From a bacterium HR11 (GTDB lineage Bacteria > Acidobacteriota > HRBIN11), in the NCBI GenBank assembly GCA_002898535.1, contig BEHN01000009.1, positions 35,071-99,070 on the forward strand: a DNA stretch of 64,000 nt. The letters run 5' to 3'. The notes under the pieces are model-generated. The model made no database searches. It saw nothing but the letters and a program-made list of their open reading frames with translations, and had not been told where the DNA came from. The position numbers and the translations under genes were made by a program. Positions 36,897 through 45,726 of this stretch are shown in pieces (the stretch's first letter is position 1; the number at the start of each line of letters is the position of its first letter).

Positions 36897-37170
36897 ATGA
36901 AGGGGGTCCAAAAGCGGATGCGGCTCTATGCCAGCAAGTTTGCGCCCAAGCGTTACACCTAACCCTCGCTATTGGCCTGCCTGTAGAGGAGGAAGGAGTA
37001 CCTGACACTGGATTATCGTGGGACTAAAGCCTTATTGGCCAGCGCCTTGGAACTCCCGAGGAGCCCTGGGGTTAAAGGCCGTCCCGGACCGACTTCCCCT
37101 GCCCGGGTGGTTTGGTTGCCCCAAGGTGTAGCCCCGCTTGCTGGATCGGGGGCTGACGGAGATCGTGTAG
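36897..37170 (+). pseudogene. Decayed transposase N-terminus
   Basis: Frame one from the ATG at 36897 reads MKGVQKRMRLYASKFAPKRYT, TAA, PSLLACL, TAG, RRKEYLTLDYRGTKALLASALELP. It continues in another frame as GLKAVPD...PRLLDRGLTEIV. The order 'YxxKFxPKxYTqPxLLAxL...DYRGxxALL' is that of the start of a DDE transposase. There are two in-frame stops (the first probably a former CAA) and one frameshift. No catalytic part or terminal repeats are seen. Confidence 0.6.
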
Positions 37171-37255
37171 TCAGGGCGCCCAAGTCAACTGTCTTAAAAG
37201 TCAAGATTCTTGCATCCTCCGTCCCGCATCCCTATCTTGCATCCCGAGGACGACC

Positions 37256-39139
37256 GTGCGACCGTGGGAGACCTTTGAAGTCGTCGTCATCGGCGGCGGC
37301 CATGCGGGCATCGAGGCGGCCCACGCGGCCGCCCGCATCGGGTGCGAGACGGCCCTCGTCACGATGGACGTCCGGGCCATCGGTCGGATGTCCTGTAACC
37401 CGGCCATCGGGGGCATCGGCAAGGGCCAGATCGTCCGGGAGATCGACGCCCTCGGCGGCGTCATGGGGAAGCTCGCCGATGCCACGGGCATCCAGTTTCG
37501 CCTCCTGAACCGCAAGAAGGGGCCGGCCGTCTGGTCGCCCCGTTGTCAGTCCGACAAGGCCCGCTACGCCGAAGCGGCCCAGCGGCTGATCCTCTCGACG
37601 CCCCGTCTGACCGTCGTCGAGGGGACGGCCGACGAACTCCTCGTCGACGGCGACCGCATCGTCGGCGTCCGCCTCCAGGACGGCCGGGTCCTCGGCACCC
37701 GGGCCGTCGTCATCGCCTCGGGGACGTTCATGAACGGCCTCATCCACATCGGCCTGGAGACCCAGCCGGCGGGCCGCATCGGTGAGCCCCCGGCCGTCGG
37801 TCTGCCCGAGTCGCTTCGGCGACTGGGCTTCGAGATGGGTCGGCTCAAGACGGGGACGCCGCCCCGGCTCCTGCGAGAATCGGTCCGCTACGACGTCCTG
37901 GAAGTCCAGGAGGGCGACCCCGACCCCGTCTTCTTTTCGTTCGACACGACGTCCGTGACGCTCCCCCAGACGGTCTGCTGGATCACGTACACGAACCCCG
38001 AGGTCCACGAGATCATCCGAAGCAACCTGCACGTCGCCCCGATGTACTGCGGGCGCATCCGGGGGATCGGCCCCCGGTACTGTCCGTCCATCGAGGACAA
38101 GGTCGTCCGCTTCGCCGACAAGACGCACCATCAGCTCTTTCTGGAGCCGGAGGGCCTCGACCCCGACACGTGGATTTACATCAACGGCCTCTCGACGAGC
38201 CTGCCCCGGGAGATTCAGGAAGAGGTCGTCCACCGTATCCGGGGCCTCGAGGACGCCGTCATCGTGCGTTACGCTTACGCCGTCGAGTATGACTTCGTCC
38301 GGCCCCATCAGCTCAAGCACACCCTCGAGACGAAGCGCATCGAGGGCCTCTTCCACGCCGGTCAGATCAACGGGACGACCGGTTACGAGGAGGCCGCCGG
38401 TCAGGGCCTCGTCGCCGGCATCAACGCCGCCCTGAAGGTCCGGGGCCGCCCGCCCCTCGTCCTGTCCCGTCACGAGAGCTACATCGGCATCATGATCGAC
38501 GACCTCGTCACGAAGGGCGTCGAGGACCCCTATCGGATGTTTACGTCCCGGGCCGAACTCCGCCTCCTCCTGCGGATCGACAACGCCGACCTCCGGCTCA
38601 GCGAGTACGGTTACCGCATCGGCCTCCTTCCCGAGGAGCGATGGGAGCGCGTGCAACGGAAACGGGCGCGCCTTCAGCGGGCCATCGAGTTCATGAACAC
38701 GTGTCGGCCGGGACCTCGCCTGAAGCCGGGACAGACCCACCCCGTGCCCCTCCGGGGCCACGAGACGCTGGCCGTCCTCCTGAAGCGGCCCGAGATGACC
38801 CTGGACCGGCTCCTGGAGGCTTATGACCTGCCGGAAATCACCGCCCTGGCGTATGAGGAAAAGTACAGCATGGAGCTGGAGGTCAAGTACGAGGGCTACA
38901 TCCGCCGCCAGCTTCAGGAGGTCGAGCGGATGAAGAAGCGGCTGGACCTGCGCATCCCGCCGGACTTTCCCGTCGACCGGGTCCCGGGCCTCCGAAAGGA
39001 GATCGTCGAGAAGCTTCAGAAGTACCGGCCCGAGACGCTGGCCGACGCCCTCCGGATTCAGGGGGTCACGCCGGCGGCCGTCGTCCTGCTCAGCTACTAC
39101 ATCGACCGATGGCAACGGACTGGACGGATCACGTCGTAA
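37256..39139 (+). CDS. mnmG: tRNA uridine-5-carboxymethylaminomethyl modification enzyme MnmG
   Basis: FAD enzyme that, with MnmE, adds the carboxymethylaminomethyl group to wobble U34 of several tRNAs. The 627-residue length is typical. It has EVVVIGGGHAGIEAAHAAAR (FAD motif), MSCNPAIGGIGKGQIVREIDALGG, RCQSDKARY, GLFHAGQINGTTGYEEAAGQGLVAGINAA and a helical C-terminus. The start is GTG with GAGGA upstream. D words (GCATCCTCCGTCCCGCATC) lie directly before it. rsmG overlaps its end by 31 bases, a common pairing. Confidence 0.97.
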   Translation: MRPWETFEVVVIGGGHAGIEAAHAAARIGCETALVTMDVRAIGRMSCNPAIGGIGKGQIVREIDALGGVMGKLADATGIQFRLLNRKKGPAVWSPRCQSDKARYAEAAQRLILSTPRLTVVEGTADELLVDGDRIVGVRLQDGRVLGTRAVVIASGTFMNGLIHIGLETQPAGRIGEPPAVGLPESLRRLGFEMGRLKTGTPPRLLRESVRYDVLEVQEGDPDPVFFSFDTTSVTLPQTVCWITYTNPEVHEIIRSNLHVAPMYCGRIRGIGPRYCPSIEDKVVRFADKTHHQLFLEPEGLDPDTWIYINGLSTSLPREIQEEVVHRIRGLEDAVIVRYAYAVEYDFVRPHQLKHTLETKRIEGLFHAGQINGTTGYEEAAGQGLVAGINAALKVRGRPPLVLSRHESYIGIMIDDLVTKGVEDPYRMFTSRAELRLLLRIDNADLRLSEYGYRIGLLPEERWERVQRKRARLQRAIEFMNTCRPGPRLKPGQTHPVPLRGHETLAVLLKRPEMTLDRLLEAYDLPEITALAYEEKYSMELEVKYEGYIRRQLQEVERMKKRLDLRIPPDFPVDRVPGLRKEIVEKLQKYRPETLADALRIQGVTPAAVVLLSYYIDRWQRTGRITS

Positions 39140-39750
39140 AGGCCCTCGAACGGGCCGGCCTGGCGCCCCCGTCGCCCGCCTGGACGGAACTCGCCGGCCT
39201 GTACCTCCGGTGGGTCGATACCTACGCTGAAAGTCACGACCTGACGGCCATCCGGGACCCGGACCGCCGCGTCGAGGTCTTCCTCCTGCAACCCCTCCGG
39301 CTGGTCCAGGCCCTGCGGCCCCTGGGTCTGGAGGACCGGACAGGCCTGGACGTCGGGACGGGCGCCGGCGTGCCCGGCGTCGGTATGATCCTCGGGGGCT
39401 GGCGGGGACCCCTCTGGTTGGTCGAGCGGGCCGTAAAGAAGGCCGACCTCTTGGAGCGTTTTTTGACCGACCTGACGCCGGTCCTGCGGCGTCACGGCCT
39501 CCAGACCGACGTCCGGGTCGTCCCCCGGGACGTCCGGTCGGTCCGACCGCCGGACCCGTACTGGTGTGTCTCTCAGGGGGTCAACTGGCTGGAGAACCCG
39601 CTCCGTCGCTGGGTCGAAAAGCAGATCCGAGGCGGCATCCCGATGGTATGGATCACGACGCCTCGCCGCGAAACCGTCCGCCTGGGGAGTCGTCCCCCCA
39701 CGCAGACCATCCGCCTGTCCCCTTATTATGCGGCCCTGGTGTGGCTATAA
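39109..39750 (+). CDS. rsmG: 16S rRNA (guanine-N7) methyltransferase RsmG
   Basis: SAM enzyme methylating N7 of G527 in 16S rRNA (E. coli numbering). The 213 residues have the helical N-terminus (YLRWVDTYAESHDLTAIRDP), the SAM site GLDVGTGAGVPGVGMIL and the VERAVKKADLLERFL helix. It is more diverged in the C-terminal third. Overlap with mnmG by 31 bases implies coupling. Confidence 0.9.
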   Translation: MATDWTDHVVKALERAGLAPPSPAWTELAGLYLRWVDTYAESHDLTAIRDPDRRVEVFLLQPLRLVQALRPLGLEDRTGLDVGTGAGVPGVGMILGGWRGPLWLVERAVKKADLLERFLTDLTPVLRRHGLQTDVRVVPRDVRSVRPPDPYWCVSQGVNWLENPLRRWVEKQIRGGIPMVWITTPRRETVRLGSRPPTQTIRLSPYYAALVWL

Positions 39751-39833
39751 TGGAACGTTGGGTGATGACCCGACCCAACACCGAAACTCACGTGAACAGG
39801 GCCTTACGGCCCATCCTGTACGGGAGGTGCGTT

Positions 39834-40337
39834 GTGAACTTTCGAGGCTACCGCTTTCCCCCGTCCCGGGTGGCGGTCCTGCTGACGGTCCTCTGGACCG
39901 TCGGGCTGGGCATGACCCAAACCCCGACCCCGCCGGCCGACGCCGAAAAGGCACCACCTTCGCAAGAGAAGCCGGCACCCCCACCGGAGGCCCCACCGGC
40001 AGAAGCGCCGGCCCTCCCGAAGCCGGACCCCGACTGTCTTCAAAAGCTGGACGCCGCCGCCCGAGAGAAGGAGCCCTTGCGGGCCTACCGGGTCGGGACC
40101 CTTCAAGTCAAGGGCATCATCCAGCGGAAGAACGTGCCCTATGCGTTTCTTCCCGTGGAGGATGAAAACGGCAAGCCCCGCACTTACATGGCCCCCAAGG
40201 GACAGCGCTTTTGTGATGGGACCCTCATCGACTTCAAGACCGTCCAGGAGGGCGGCCGTTCGAGACGGTGTGCCGTCTTTCGAGAAGAGCCGGCCGAGGG
40301 CCAGAAAACTTCGCAGACGCTGGAGAAGTGCCTGTAA
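39834..40337 (+). CDS. PilP-like pilus assembly protein (tentative)
   Basis: With the GTG at 39834 (GGGAGG upstream) it has 167 residues: a signal peptide (FPPSRVAVLLTVLWTVGLGMT), a Pro/Ala/Glu-rich linker (30-60), then a small beta domain: LRAYRVGTLQVKGIIQRKNVPYAFLPVEDENGKPRTYMAPKGQRFCDGTLIDF. This is the layout of PilP, which links PilN/PilO to the PilQ secretin. A pilP gene is missing from the pilMNO-pilQ operon at 49-54 kb, which makes this the best candidate. Two Cys in the domain are unusual. It follows rsmG by 83 bases. Confidence 0.55.
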   Translation: MNFRGYRFPPSRVAVLLTVLWTVGLGMTQTPTPPADAEKAPPSQEKPAPPPEAPPAEAPALPKPDPDCLQKLDAAAREKEPLRAYRVGTLQVKGIIQRKNVPYAFLPVEDENGKPRTYMAPKGQRFCDGTLIDFKTVQEGGRSRRCAVFREEPAEGQKTSQTLEKCL

Positions 40338-40393
40338 TCGGTGTGGGGTCCCGAGGGCCGGGGGCTACCCTACGGCCCGATGGCCTCTCCGTC

Positions 40394-41344
40394 TCACGGC
40401 CGGGCCGCTACCCGCTTCAGGTACTGATACAGCGGGCTGTCCGTCGTGATGATGAGGGTGTGGTTTCCCTGGACGACCTGCCGGTAGGCCTCCATCGAAC
40501 GGAGAAAGGCGAAGAACTCGGGGTCCCGGCCGTAGGCCTCGGCGTAAATCCGGATGGCCTCGGCGTCGGCCTTGCCGCGAATTTCCTGGGCCTTCTGGTA
40601 GGCTTCCGACCGGATCTGCTGGAGCTTCTTCTGCATCTCGCCCTCGATCTCGGCCTTCTTGCCCCGACCCTCGGACAGGTACAGGGCGGCGATGCGGTTC
40701 CGCTCGGCGATCATCCGGTCGTAGACCTTCCGGCGGACTTCCTCGGCCTCGTAATTCATGTTCTTGATCCGCACGTCGAGGACCTCGATCCCGTAGTTCA
40801 GGCGCTCGACCTGCGCCCGGACTTCCCGGCGGATGGCCTCCAGGATGCGGTCATGGCCGACCTGGACGGGGATCCGGGCCTCGTCGGACATCGACACCAA
40901 CTGCTCGGGCGGCAGTCGGGTGATGTGGTTCGTACTGCGGACGACCTCGATGAGGGTGTATTGGGAGATCTGGTCCCGGACGGCCGAGTCGATGATGTCG
41001 TTCAGACGGTCGACGGCGTTCCGCATCGTCCGAAGCGTCATGAAGAACTGGACGGGGTCGGTGATCCGCCAGCGGGCCGTCGAGTCGATGAAGATGTACT
41101 TCTTGTCCAGCGTCGGGATACGGTCCGGGTCTCCGTCCCATTCGAGGATGCGCTTCTCGAAGAAGTACACCTTCTGGATGAAGGGGATCTTCCAGTAGAG
41201 ACCGGCCTGCGTGTAGGGTCGGCCGACGATCCGACCGAACTGGGTGATGATGGCCTGCTGGCCTTCCTCGACGATAAAAGCCGCGTCGCTCACGACGATA
41301 AAGGCCCCCAGGACCAGGACGGCGATACCGATTCCCCGGATCAT
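40394..41344 (-). CDS. hflC: Protease modulator HflC
   Basis: SPFH/stomatin-family membrane protein; with HflK it forms a large cage around FtsH and tunes membrane-protein degradation. The 316 residues have an N-terminal membrane anchor (GIAVLVLGAFIVV), the SPFH domain (FIVEEGQQAIITQFGRIVG, DVRIKNMNYEAEEVRRKVYDRM) and a long coiled coil (EGRGKKAEIEGEMQKKL...RIYAEAYGRDPEFFAFLRSMEAYRQ). It overlaps hflK by four bases. Confidence 0.95.
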   Translation of the reverse strand: MIRGIGIAVLVLGAFIVVSDAAFIVEEGQQAIITQFGRIVGRPYTQAGLYWKIPFIQKVYFFEKRILEWDGDPDRIPTLDKKYIFIDSTARWRITDPVQFFMTLRTMRNAVDRLNDIIDSAVRDQISQYTLIEVVRSTNHITRLPPEQLVSMSDEARIPVQVGHDRILEAIRREVRAQVERLNYGIEVLDVRIKNMNYEAEEVRRKVYDRMIAERNRIAALYLSEGRGKKAEIEGEMQKKLQQIRSEAYQKAQEIRGKADAEAIRIYAEAYGRDPEFFAFLRSMEAYRQVVQGNHTLIITTDSPLYQYLKRVAARP

Positions 41345-42351
41345 GGCTTCTCCTCCGACGAGGCCTTTTTGCCGCCGGCGGCGGCCGGAAGCGATAGCAA
41401 GGGGATCAGGCTCCGGGCCTCGGGGTCGACGACCAGGACCTGCTGGACGTGGGGCAGGACCTCGGCCAGCGTCTCCAGGAGGATTCGCTGACGGGTGACG
41501 TCCGGCGCCCGGCGATATTCCTCCAGCATCGCCCGAAATCGGTCGGCGTCCCCCCGGGCCCGATTGACGACCTCGATGGCGTAGCCCTCCGCCTGGGCGA
41601 TGGTCTGCTTGGCCTCGCCCTCGGCCTGGGGGATGGCCCGGTTGTAAGCCTCCCAGGCTTCGTTGATGAGACGCTCCTGTTCCTGCTTGGCCTGGTTGAC
41701 CCCGTGGAAGGCCGGTTTCACGGGGTCCGGGGGTTGCACGTTCTGGAGACGCACCGTCTCGATGCGGATGCCCGAGCCGTAAGCGTCCAGGATCGCCTGC
41801 ATCAGCCGGCGCACCTCGTCGGCGACCTCTTCCCGGCCATACGTGAGGACCTCGTCGACCGTGCGGTCTCCGACGACCTTGCGGACGACCGCCTGCGAGA
41901 TGTCCCGGAGGGTCTTCTTGGGGTCGGCGATACGGAATCGGTACGCGAAGGGGTCGGCGATGCGATACTGCACGACCCATTCGACGTGGACGATGCTCAA
42001 GTCCCCCGTCAGCATGACGGGCTCCTCGGGATTCTCCGGCGGGCCGTACTCGGTCCGCTCCCCGACGGTCCGGGTCCGAAAGCCGAACTCTTCCTTAAAG
42101 ATCCGTTCGGTCGAGAACTTATAGACCCGCTCGACCCCAAAAGGAAGCTTCCAGTGAAGCCCCGGGCCGACCTCCCGGACGAACTTCCCGAAGCGCAGGA
42201 CCAGGCCCACCTCGCCGGACTCGACGGTGAAGAAGCTCGTCAGACCCAGCCACAACAGGACGACCCCCAGGGCGATCCAGCCCCACGGGAGCTGAAGCCA
42301 CCGACGCCAGCGGTACCCCCGAGGCATCAAGACTTCCCAACGCTCCCCCAT
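41341..42351 (-). CDS. hflK: Protease modulator HflK
   Basis: Partner of HflC in the FtsH-associated membrane complex. The 336 residues have a membrane helix near 22-42, the SPFH region (TVESGEVGLVLRFGKFVREVGPGLHWKLP, SGIRIETVRLQNVQPPDPVKPAF) and a helical tail (INEAWEAYNRAIPQAEGEAKQTIAQAEGYA). GGAGGG before the ATG at 42351. The C-terminal AGGKKASSEEKP tail is short. Confidence 0.95.
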   Translation of the reverse strand: MGERWEVLMPRGYRWRRWLQLPWGWIALGVVLLWLGLTSFFTVESGEVGLVLRFGKFVREVGPGLHWKLPFGVERVYKFSTERIFKEEFGFRTRTVGERTEYGPPENPEEPVMLTGDLSIVHVEWVVQYRIADPFAYRFRIADPKKTLRDISQAVVRKVVGDRTVDEVLTYGREEVADEVRRLMQAILDAYGSGIRIETVRLQNVQPPDPVKPAFHGVNQAKQEQERLINEAWEAYNRAIPQAEGEAKQTIAQAEGYAIEVVNRARGDADRFRAMLEEYRRAPDVTRQRILLETLAEVLPHVQQVLVVDPEARSLIPLLSLPAAAGGKKASSEEKP

Positions 42352-42675
42352 CGGTGTCCCTCCGGTCCAATGCTGGATAAGAGAGACCCCAGACTACAGA
42401 CCCCAGACCCTGGACTCAAGAAGGTCCCGGGTCCCAGGAGGGCAACGGCGCTCCCACTTCCTGGCCGAACGGCCTTACTGCCGAGCTTGAAAGATCGTCT
42501 TTCCCGGTGGGCCGGGAAGGTCGAATCCGTGCGAGTCTTCACGAACCGAACGGCTCTGCTGAGCCACGGTTCGGAAGTAGACGAAAGGCCAGATCACCCC
42601 GTCCCCCGTCTCCGGTCTTCCTACAGGTCTGTGGCCCTGGTCTATAGTCCGTAGTCTGGGGTCCGTGGTCTTTCT
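42352..42675. repeat. Spacer with inverted B words around a half element A
   Basis: B words at 42387-42420 (GAGACCCCAGACTACAGACC) face opposite B words at 42632-42672 (GGTCTATAGTCCGTAGTC). Between them, at 42484-42561, is a half element A (GCTTGAAAGATCGTC to CCGAACGGCTCTG). Confidence 0.75.
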
Positions 42676-42945
42676 TCATCGGCAGGTCAGGGGCCCCAGC
42701 GCTTCGGTGCGGGGCCAGACGGCCGGCGTCGGCTCGGGCCGGTAGCGCCATCGGGGGCTGTCCAAGGGCCGAGCCTGGCAGACCTCCGCGGCCGGTAGGT
42801 CGGCCCAGGCGGCCTGCCACTCGCGCAAGAGCCGATGCCCTTGGCGGGTGGCCTGATGCACCCGGGCCGATAGATGGGCTATCCCGACCAAGAGCAGGCC
42901 CAGGACCAGGACCGCCGCCAGGACCTCGGTCAGCGAAAAACCATA
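42676..42945 (-). CDS. Type IV prepilin-like protein, 5' end replaced by repeat element A
   Basis: The 89 residues from the Gly start with the prepilin signature GFSLTEVLAAVLVLGLLLVGIAHLSA, cut by PilD after Gly, then a helix and a short C-terminal region. It resembles PilV/GspI-type minor pilins. The normal start and basic leader should lie just upstream, but the end of element A begins right there (at Tyr before Gly). No in-frame start codon is near. The frame stays open through the whole element up to 43278, so a read-through start is possible. I think the gene is either damaged or expressed from within the repeat. Confidence 0.65.
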   Translation of the reverse strand, partial: YGFSLTEVLAAVLVLGLLLVGIAHLSARVHQATRQGHRLLREWQAAWADLPAAEVCQARPLDSPRWRYRPEPTPAVWPRTEALGPLTCR

Positions 42946-43218
42946 ACAGAGCCGTGCAGTTCGTGGGAATGGCGTCGGGACGGCCTTTCCCACCGGCCGG
43001 GAAGCACGGTTTTTCAAGCATTCGGCAGATGGGCCGTTAGCAGATAGGCAGATGGGCAAGTCGGCAGATAGGCAGGTCGGCCGACCTGCCGACTGCCCAC
43101 CTGCCCATCTGCCTATCTGCCGACCTGCCCATCTGCCGACTGCCTGAAACATCATGCTTTCGTGGAGGTGCCCTTTCCGCTTCCTATCACACTTCTTACC
43201 TCCCGAACAGCTCTGATA
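42945..43218. repeat. Palindromic element A, copy 3 (274 bp)
   Basis: The left arm is alpha (AACAGAGCCGTGCAG to GGTTTTTCAAGC). The right arm is gamma (CCTGAAACATCATGC to CCCGAACAGCTCTGATA). The loop is almost entirely words of type GGCAGATG/GGCAGGTC and their reverse complements, with a perfect 20-base palindrome (GGCAGGTCGGCCGACCTGCC) at 43071-43090 as apex. Confidence 0.9.
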
Positions 43219-43241
43219 AGCAAGGGCGAAGAGCGCAAGCC

Positions 43242-44072
43242 TCATTGCCCTCCTTCTCCATGGACGGGTGGGAGCCACCGTTCATAAAATCGGCCCATCC
43301 GGACGGCCCATCCCTCGCCGGAAAGTATGCGCTGGAGCCACCCCGTCAGACGCTCCCGCCAGTGACCGACGACCAGGACGCCGCCCCGCCGGCCCTCGAT
43401 GGCGTCGGCGACTCGACGGGCGACGGCCTCGGGGTCTTGACCCCGCGACGGCCGGGCCTCGGCCGGAAGGCCCTCCCGTTCGTGAAAGCCCGTGGCGATG
43501 AAGCCCGGAATGACGAGAAGCGACCGCACGCCCGTCCCCCGCAGTTCCTCGCCTAGGGCCAGGGCAAAGTGATGCAGGAAAGCCTTCGAGGCCGCATACG
43601 TCGCCAGGAAGGGGACGGGCTTCCGACCCGACGTCGAGCCGATGAAGACGAACATCCCCCGACCCCGCTGGAGCATCGGTGGGAACAGGGCACCCGTGAG
43701 GGCCACGACGGACCGGACCTGAACGGCCAGGACGGACTGATGCGCCTCCCACGGGACGGCCTCAAAACGGCCGAACCGACCGATACCGGCGTTGTGGACG
43801 ACGACCTCCGGCCAGACGCCCAAGCGCTCCAGCCAATCTATACAACGATGGATCGCATCGGGGTCGGCTAAATCCAGGGCCAGGGCGGCATGAGAAGCCT
43901 GGGGGTATCGAGATGCCAGGGTCTCGACCGCCCCTTGGAGACGGTCCGCCCGCCGGGCGATCAGACACGTCGACCATCCCCGTCGGGCCATCTCCTGGGT
44001 CAGGGCCCATCCCAGGCCCGAGCTGGCCCCCGTGACCAGGGCGACGGGATTCGAGGACAGCCTCACGTCCAT
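43242..44072 (-). CDS. Short-chain dehydrogenase/reductase
   Basis: NAD(P)-dependent oxidoreductase of unknown substrate. The 276 residues have the TGASSGLG cofactor loop (14-21), VVHNAGIG, and the catalytic set S...YAASK (FIGSTSGRKPVPFLATYAASKAF). The C-terminal extension with a hydrophobic helix (RLTGWLQRILS) fits the classical SDR subgroup near DltE/YqjQ. It overlaps lpxB by ten bases, so the two are coupled; a lipid role is possible but not shown. Confidence 0.88.
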   Translation of the reverse strand: MDVRLSSNPVALVTGASSGLGWALTQEMARRGWSTCLIARRADRLQGAVETLASRYPQASHAALALDLADPDAIHRCIDWLERLGVWPEVVVHNAGIGRFGRFEAVPWEAHQSVLAVQVRSVVALTGALFPPMLQRGRGMFVFIGSTSGRKPVPFLATYAASKAFLHHFALALGEELRGTGVRSLLVIPGFIATGFHEREGLPAEARPSRGQDPEAVARRVADAIEGRRGGVLVVGHWRERLTGWLQRILSGEGWAVRMGRFYERWLPPVHGEGGQ

Positions 44073-45211
44073 CGGCGGACCGCCTCCTCGATGACGCGGG
44101 GGCCTTCTTCAAAGGCGTGGAGGCACCCCAAACCGTTGATGACGTCCAGGTAGCGTTCGATGATCCGACGACGCCGGTCCGGTCGGTCCAGCAGTTCGAG
44201 GGCCAGGCGGGCGACGGCCGTCGGCGTACAGGCGTCCTGCAAAAGCTCGGGCACGACCATCTCCCCGGCCAGGATGTTGACCATGCTGGCGTACCGGACC
44301 CGCACGAACCGGCGGGCGATCCACCAGTTCAGGGGATGGAGTTTGTAGACGACGATCATCGGCGTGCGGACCAGCATGGCCTCCATCGTCGCCGTCCCGG
44401 CGGCCACGATCAAGAGGTCCGCATTGGCCATCCAGTCGTACTTGGCCGGGCCCGATACGACCGGAAGGTCCGGCAGGCCGTGCGTAGCCGCCGTCGAGCG
44501 GACGGTCGCCTCGGGAATCGTGGCCGCCCGGACGACGAAGGGCTGAATCCGTCGGGCCTGCTGGAGGGCACGAACGGCCTCCAGCAGGACGGGCAGGAGT
44601 CGGCGGACCTCCGCGGGACGACTGCCCGGGAGCAGGCCGACGACTTTCGTATCCGGGGTCCACCCCCGCTGGGCCATGAACTCGGCCCGGCCGAGAGAGA
44701 CCCGGACGATGTCCAGCAGGGGATGGCCGATGTAATCGGCGTCGATGCCGGCCTCTCGAAAGATCGTCTCTTCGAAGGGAAAGATGACGAGGAGTTTGTC
44801 CAAGACCTCCCGTAAGGCCTGGACCCGGCCCGGCCGCCACGCCCACACCGTGGGTCCGACCATCTGAATGACCCGCACGCCCCGGCGCTTCAGCTCCCGG
44901 GCCAACCGGAAGTGGAAGTCTTGGAAGTCGACCAGGAGGGCCCACGCCGGCCGCCGCCGCTCGGCCTCCTCGACCAGGCGCCGGAAGGCCCGAAACAGGC
45001 GGACCAGGTTCGGCAGGACCTCGACGACCCCATGGACCTGCAAGTCCGTCATGGGGACGACGACCTCGACGCCGGCCGCCGCCATCTCGGGTCCGCCCAT
45101 CCCCCAGAAGTGGACGGCCTCGCCCCAGCGTCGCCGGAGGGCCTCGACCATCCGGCGGGCGTAAAGGTCGCCCGAAAGCTCACCGGCGCTGACCAAAACG
45201 TTCTGGACCAT
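44063..45211 (-). CDS. lpxB: Lipid-A-disaccharide synthase
   Basis: GT19 enzyme joining UDP-diacylglucosamine and lipid X to form the lipid A disaccharide at the inner membrane. The 382-residue length is typical. It shows VLVSAGELSGDLYARRMVEAL, FWGMGGPEMAAAGVE, MVGPTVWAWRPGRV, VGLLPGSRPAEVRRLLP and AAGTATMEAMLVRTPMIVVYK. The frame extends upstream to 45571, but the conserved start is the ATG at 45211. It is strong evidence for lipopolysaccharide and a diderm envelope. Confidence 0.96.
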   Translation of the reverse strand: MVQNVLVSAGELSGDLYARRMVEALRRRWGEAVHFWGMGGPEMAAAGVEVVVPMTDLQVHGVVEVLPNLVRLFRAFRRLVEEAERRRPAWALLVDFQDFHFRLARELKRRGVRVIQMVGPTVWAWRPGRVQALREVLDKLLVIFPFEETIFREAGIDADYIGHPLLDIVRVSLGRAEFMAQRGWTPDTKVVGLLPGSRPAEVRRLLPVLLEAVRALQQARRIQPFVVRAATIPEATVRSTAATHGLPDLPVVSGPAKYDWMANADLLIVAAGTATMEAMLVRTPMIVVYKLHPLNWWIARRFVRVRYASMVNILAGEMVVPELLQDACTPTAVARLALELLDRPDRRRRIIERYLDVINGLGCLHAFEEGPRVIEEAVRRWT

Positions 45212-45534
45212 CCATACGGGATCCGGCCGTCCGGGAATTCGGGAATTCGGCAGATAGGCAGATGGGCCGTTTTCATCCCAGCCCCGCTCGCCCAAGAGCG
45301 GGGTCCGGCGCCATTCGGGGGGTCGGGCGTTCGGCAGGTGGGCCGATGGGAAAACAGGACCGGCCGTTTCCAAACCCGGTTTCGGGTCCCGGACAGGGTG
45401 GGAAGGCCGAGCCACCGGGACGCAGGGTCTGTCGACGGGCCGATGAACGTCCTCCCGGGCCCGCCCGCCGGGTGCGATGAGACGTCTCCTCTCCGTTCCC
45501 CATCTGCCGGACTGCCGAATTCCCGGATGGCCGT
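45212..45534. repeat. Spacer between rpmB and lpxB with E words and H hairpin
   Basis: E words (GGGAATTCGGGAATTCGG) lie at 45236-45250. An H hairpin (CCCCGCTC 45282-45289 / GAGCGGGG 45296-45303) follows. Element-loop words (GGCAGGTGGGCCGATGG) come next, and E words again at 45508-45530. No gene. Confidence 0.65.
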
Positions 45535-45726
45535 TCAGGCGACCTTTTCGACCTTCCCAGACTTCAGACACTTCATGCAGACCTTGAGCCGCTGGACGCT
45601 CCCGCCCACACGGGCCCGGACCTTGACGAGATTGGGGTAAAACCGTCGGATCGTCACGTTGTGCGCATGACTGATGTTGTGACCCTTCATCGGGCCCTTA
45701 CCGCACACGTCGCAACGCCGTGCCAT
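45535..45726 (-). CDS. rpmB: 50S ribosomal protein L28
   Basis: Component of the large ribosomal subunit. The 63 residues have the full L28 pattern: [52 protein letters not shown]. The four CxxC cysteines are all present, so this is the zinc-binding form. The ATG at 45726 follows GGAGGTGG; an upstream in-frame ATG at 45744 is less likely. Confidence 0.96.
   Translation of the reverse strand: MARRCDVCGKGPMKGHNISHAHNVTIRRFYPNLVKVRARVGGSVQRLKVCMKCLKSGKVEKVA

Noticed and set aside
36647..36898. 83-codon frame upstream of and overlapping the DUF4760-like gene
   Set aside because: Wrong-frame overlap without a ribosome site; the 172-residue frame has membrane-helix structure and a GGAGG.
37256..39750. 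Replication origin near mnmG-rsmG
   Set aside because: This pair often lies near oriC, but there is no dnaA, parAB, DnaA-box cluster or AT-rich unwinding region here.
41345..41980. Upstream extension of hflC
   Set aside because: It reads hflK in the wrong frame; the MIRGIGIAV start at 41344 fits the HflC family.
43021..43140. CRISPR-like array
   Set aside because: The regular 8-base words have no unique spacers and occur in both orientations. They are the loop of element A, and no cas gene is near.
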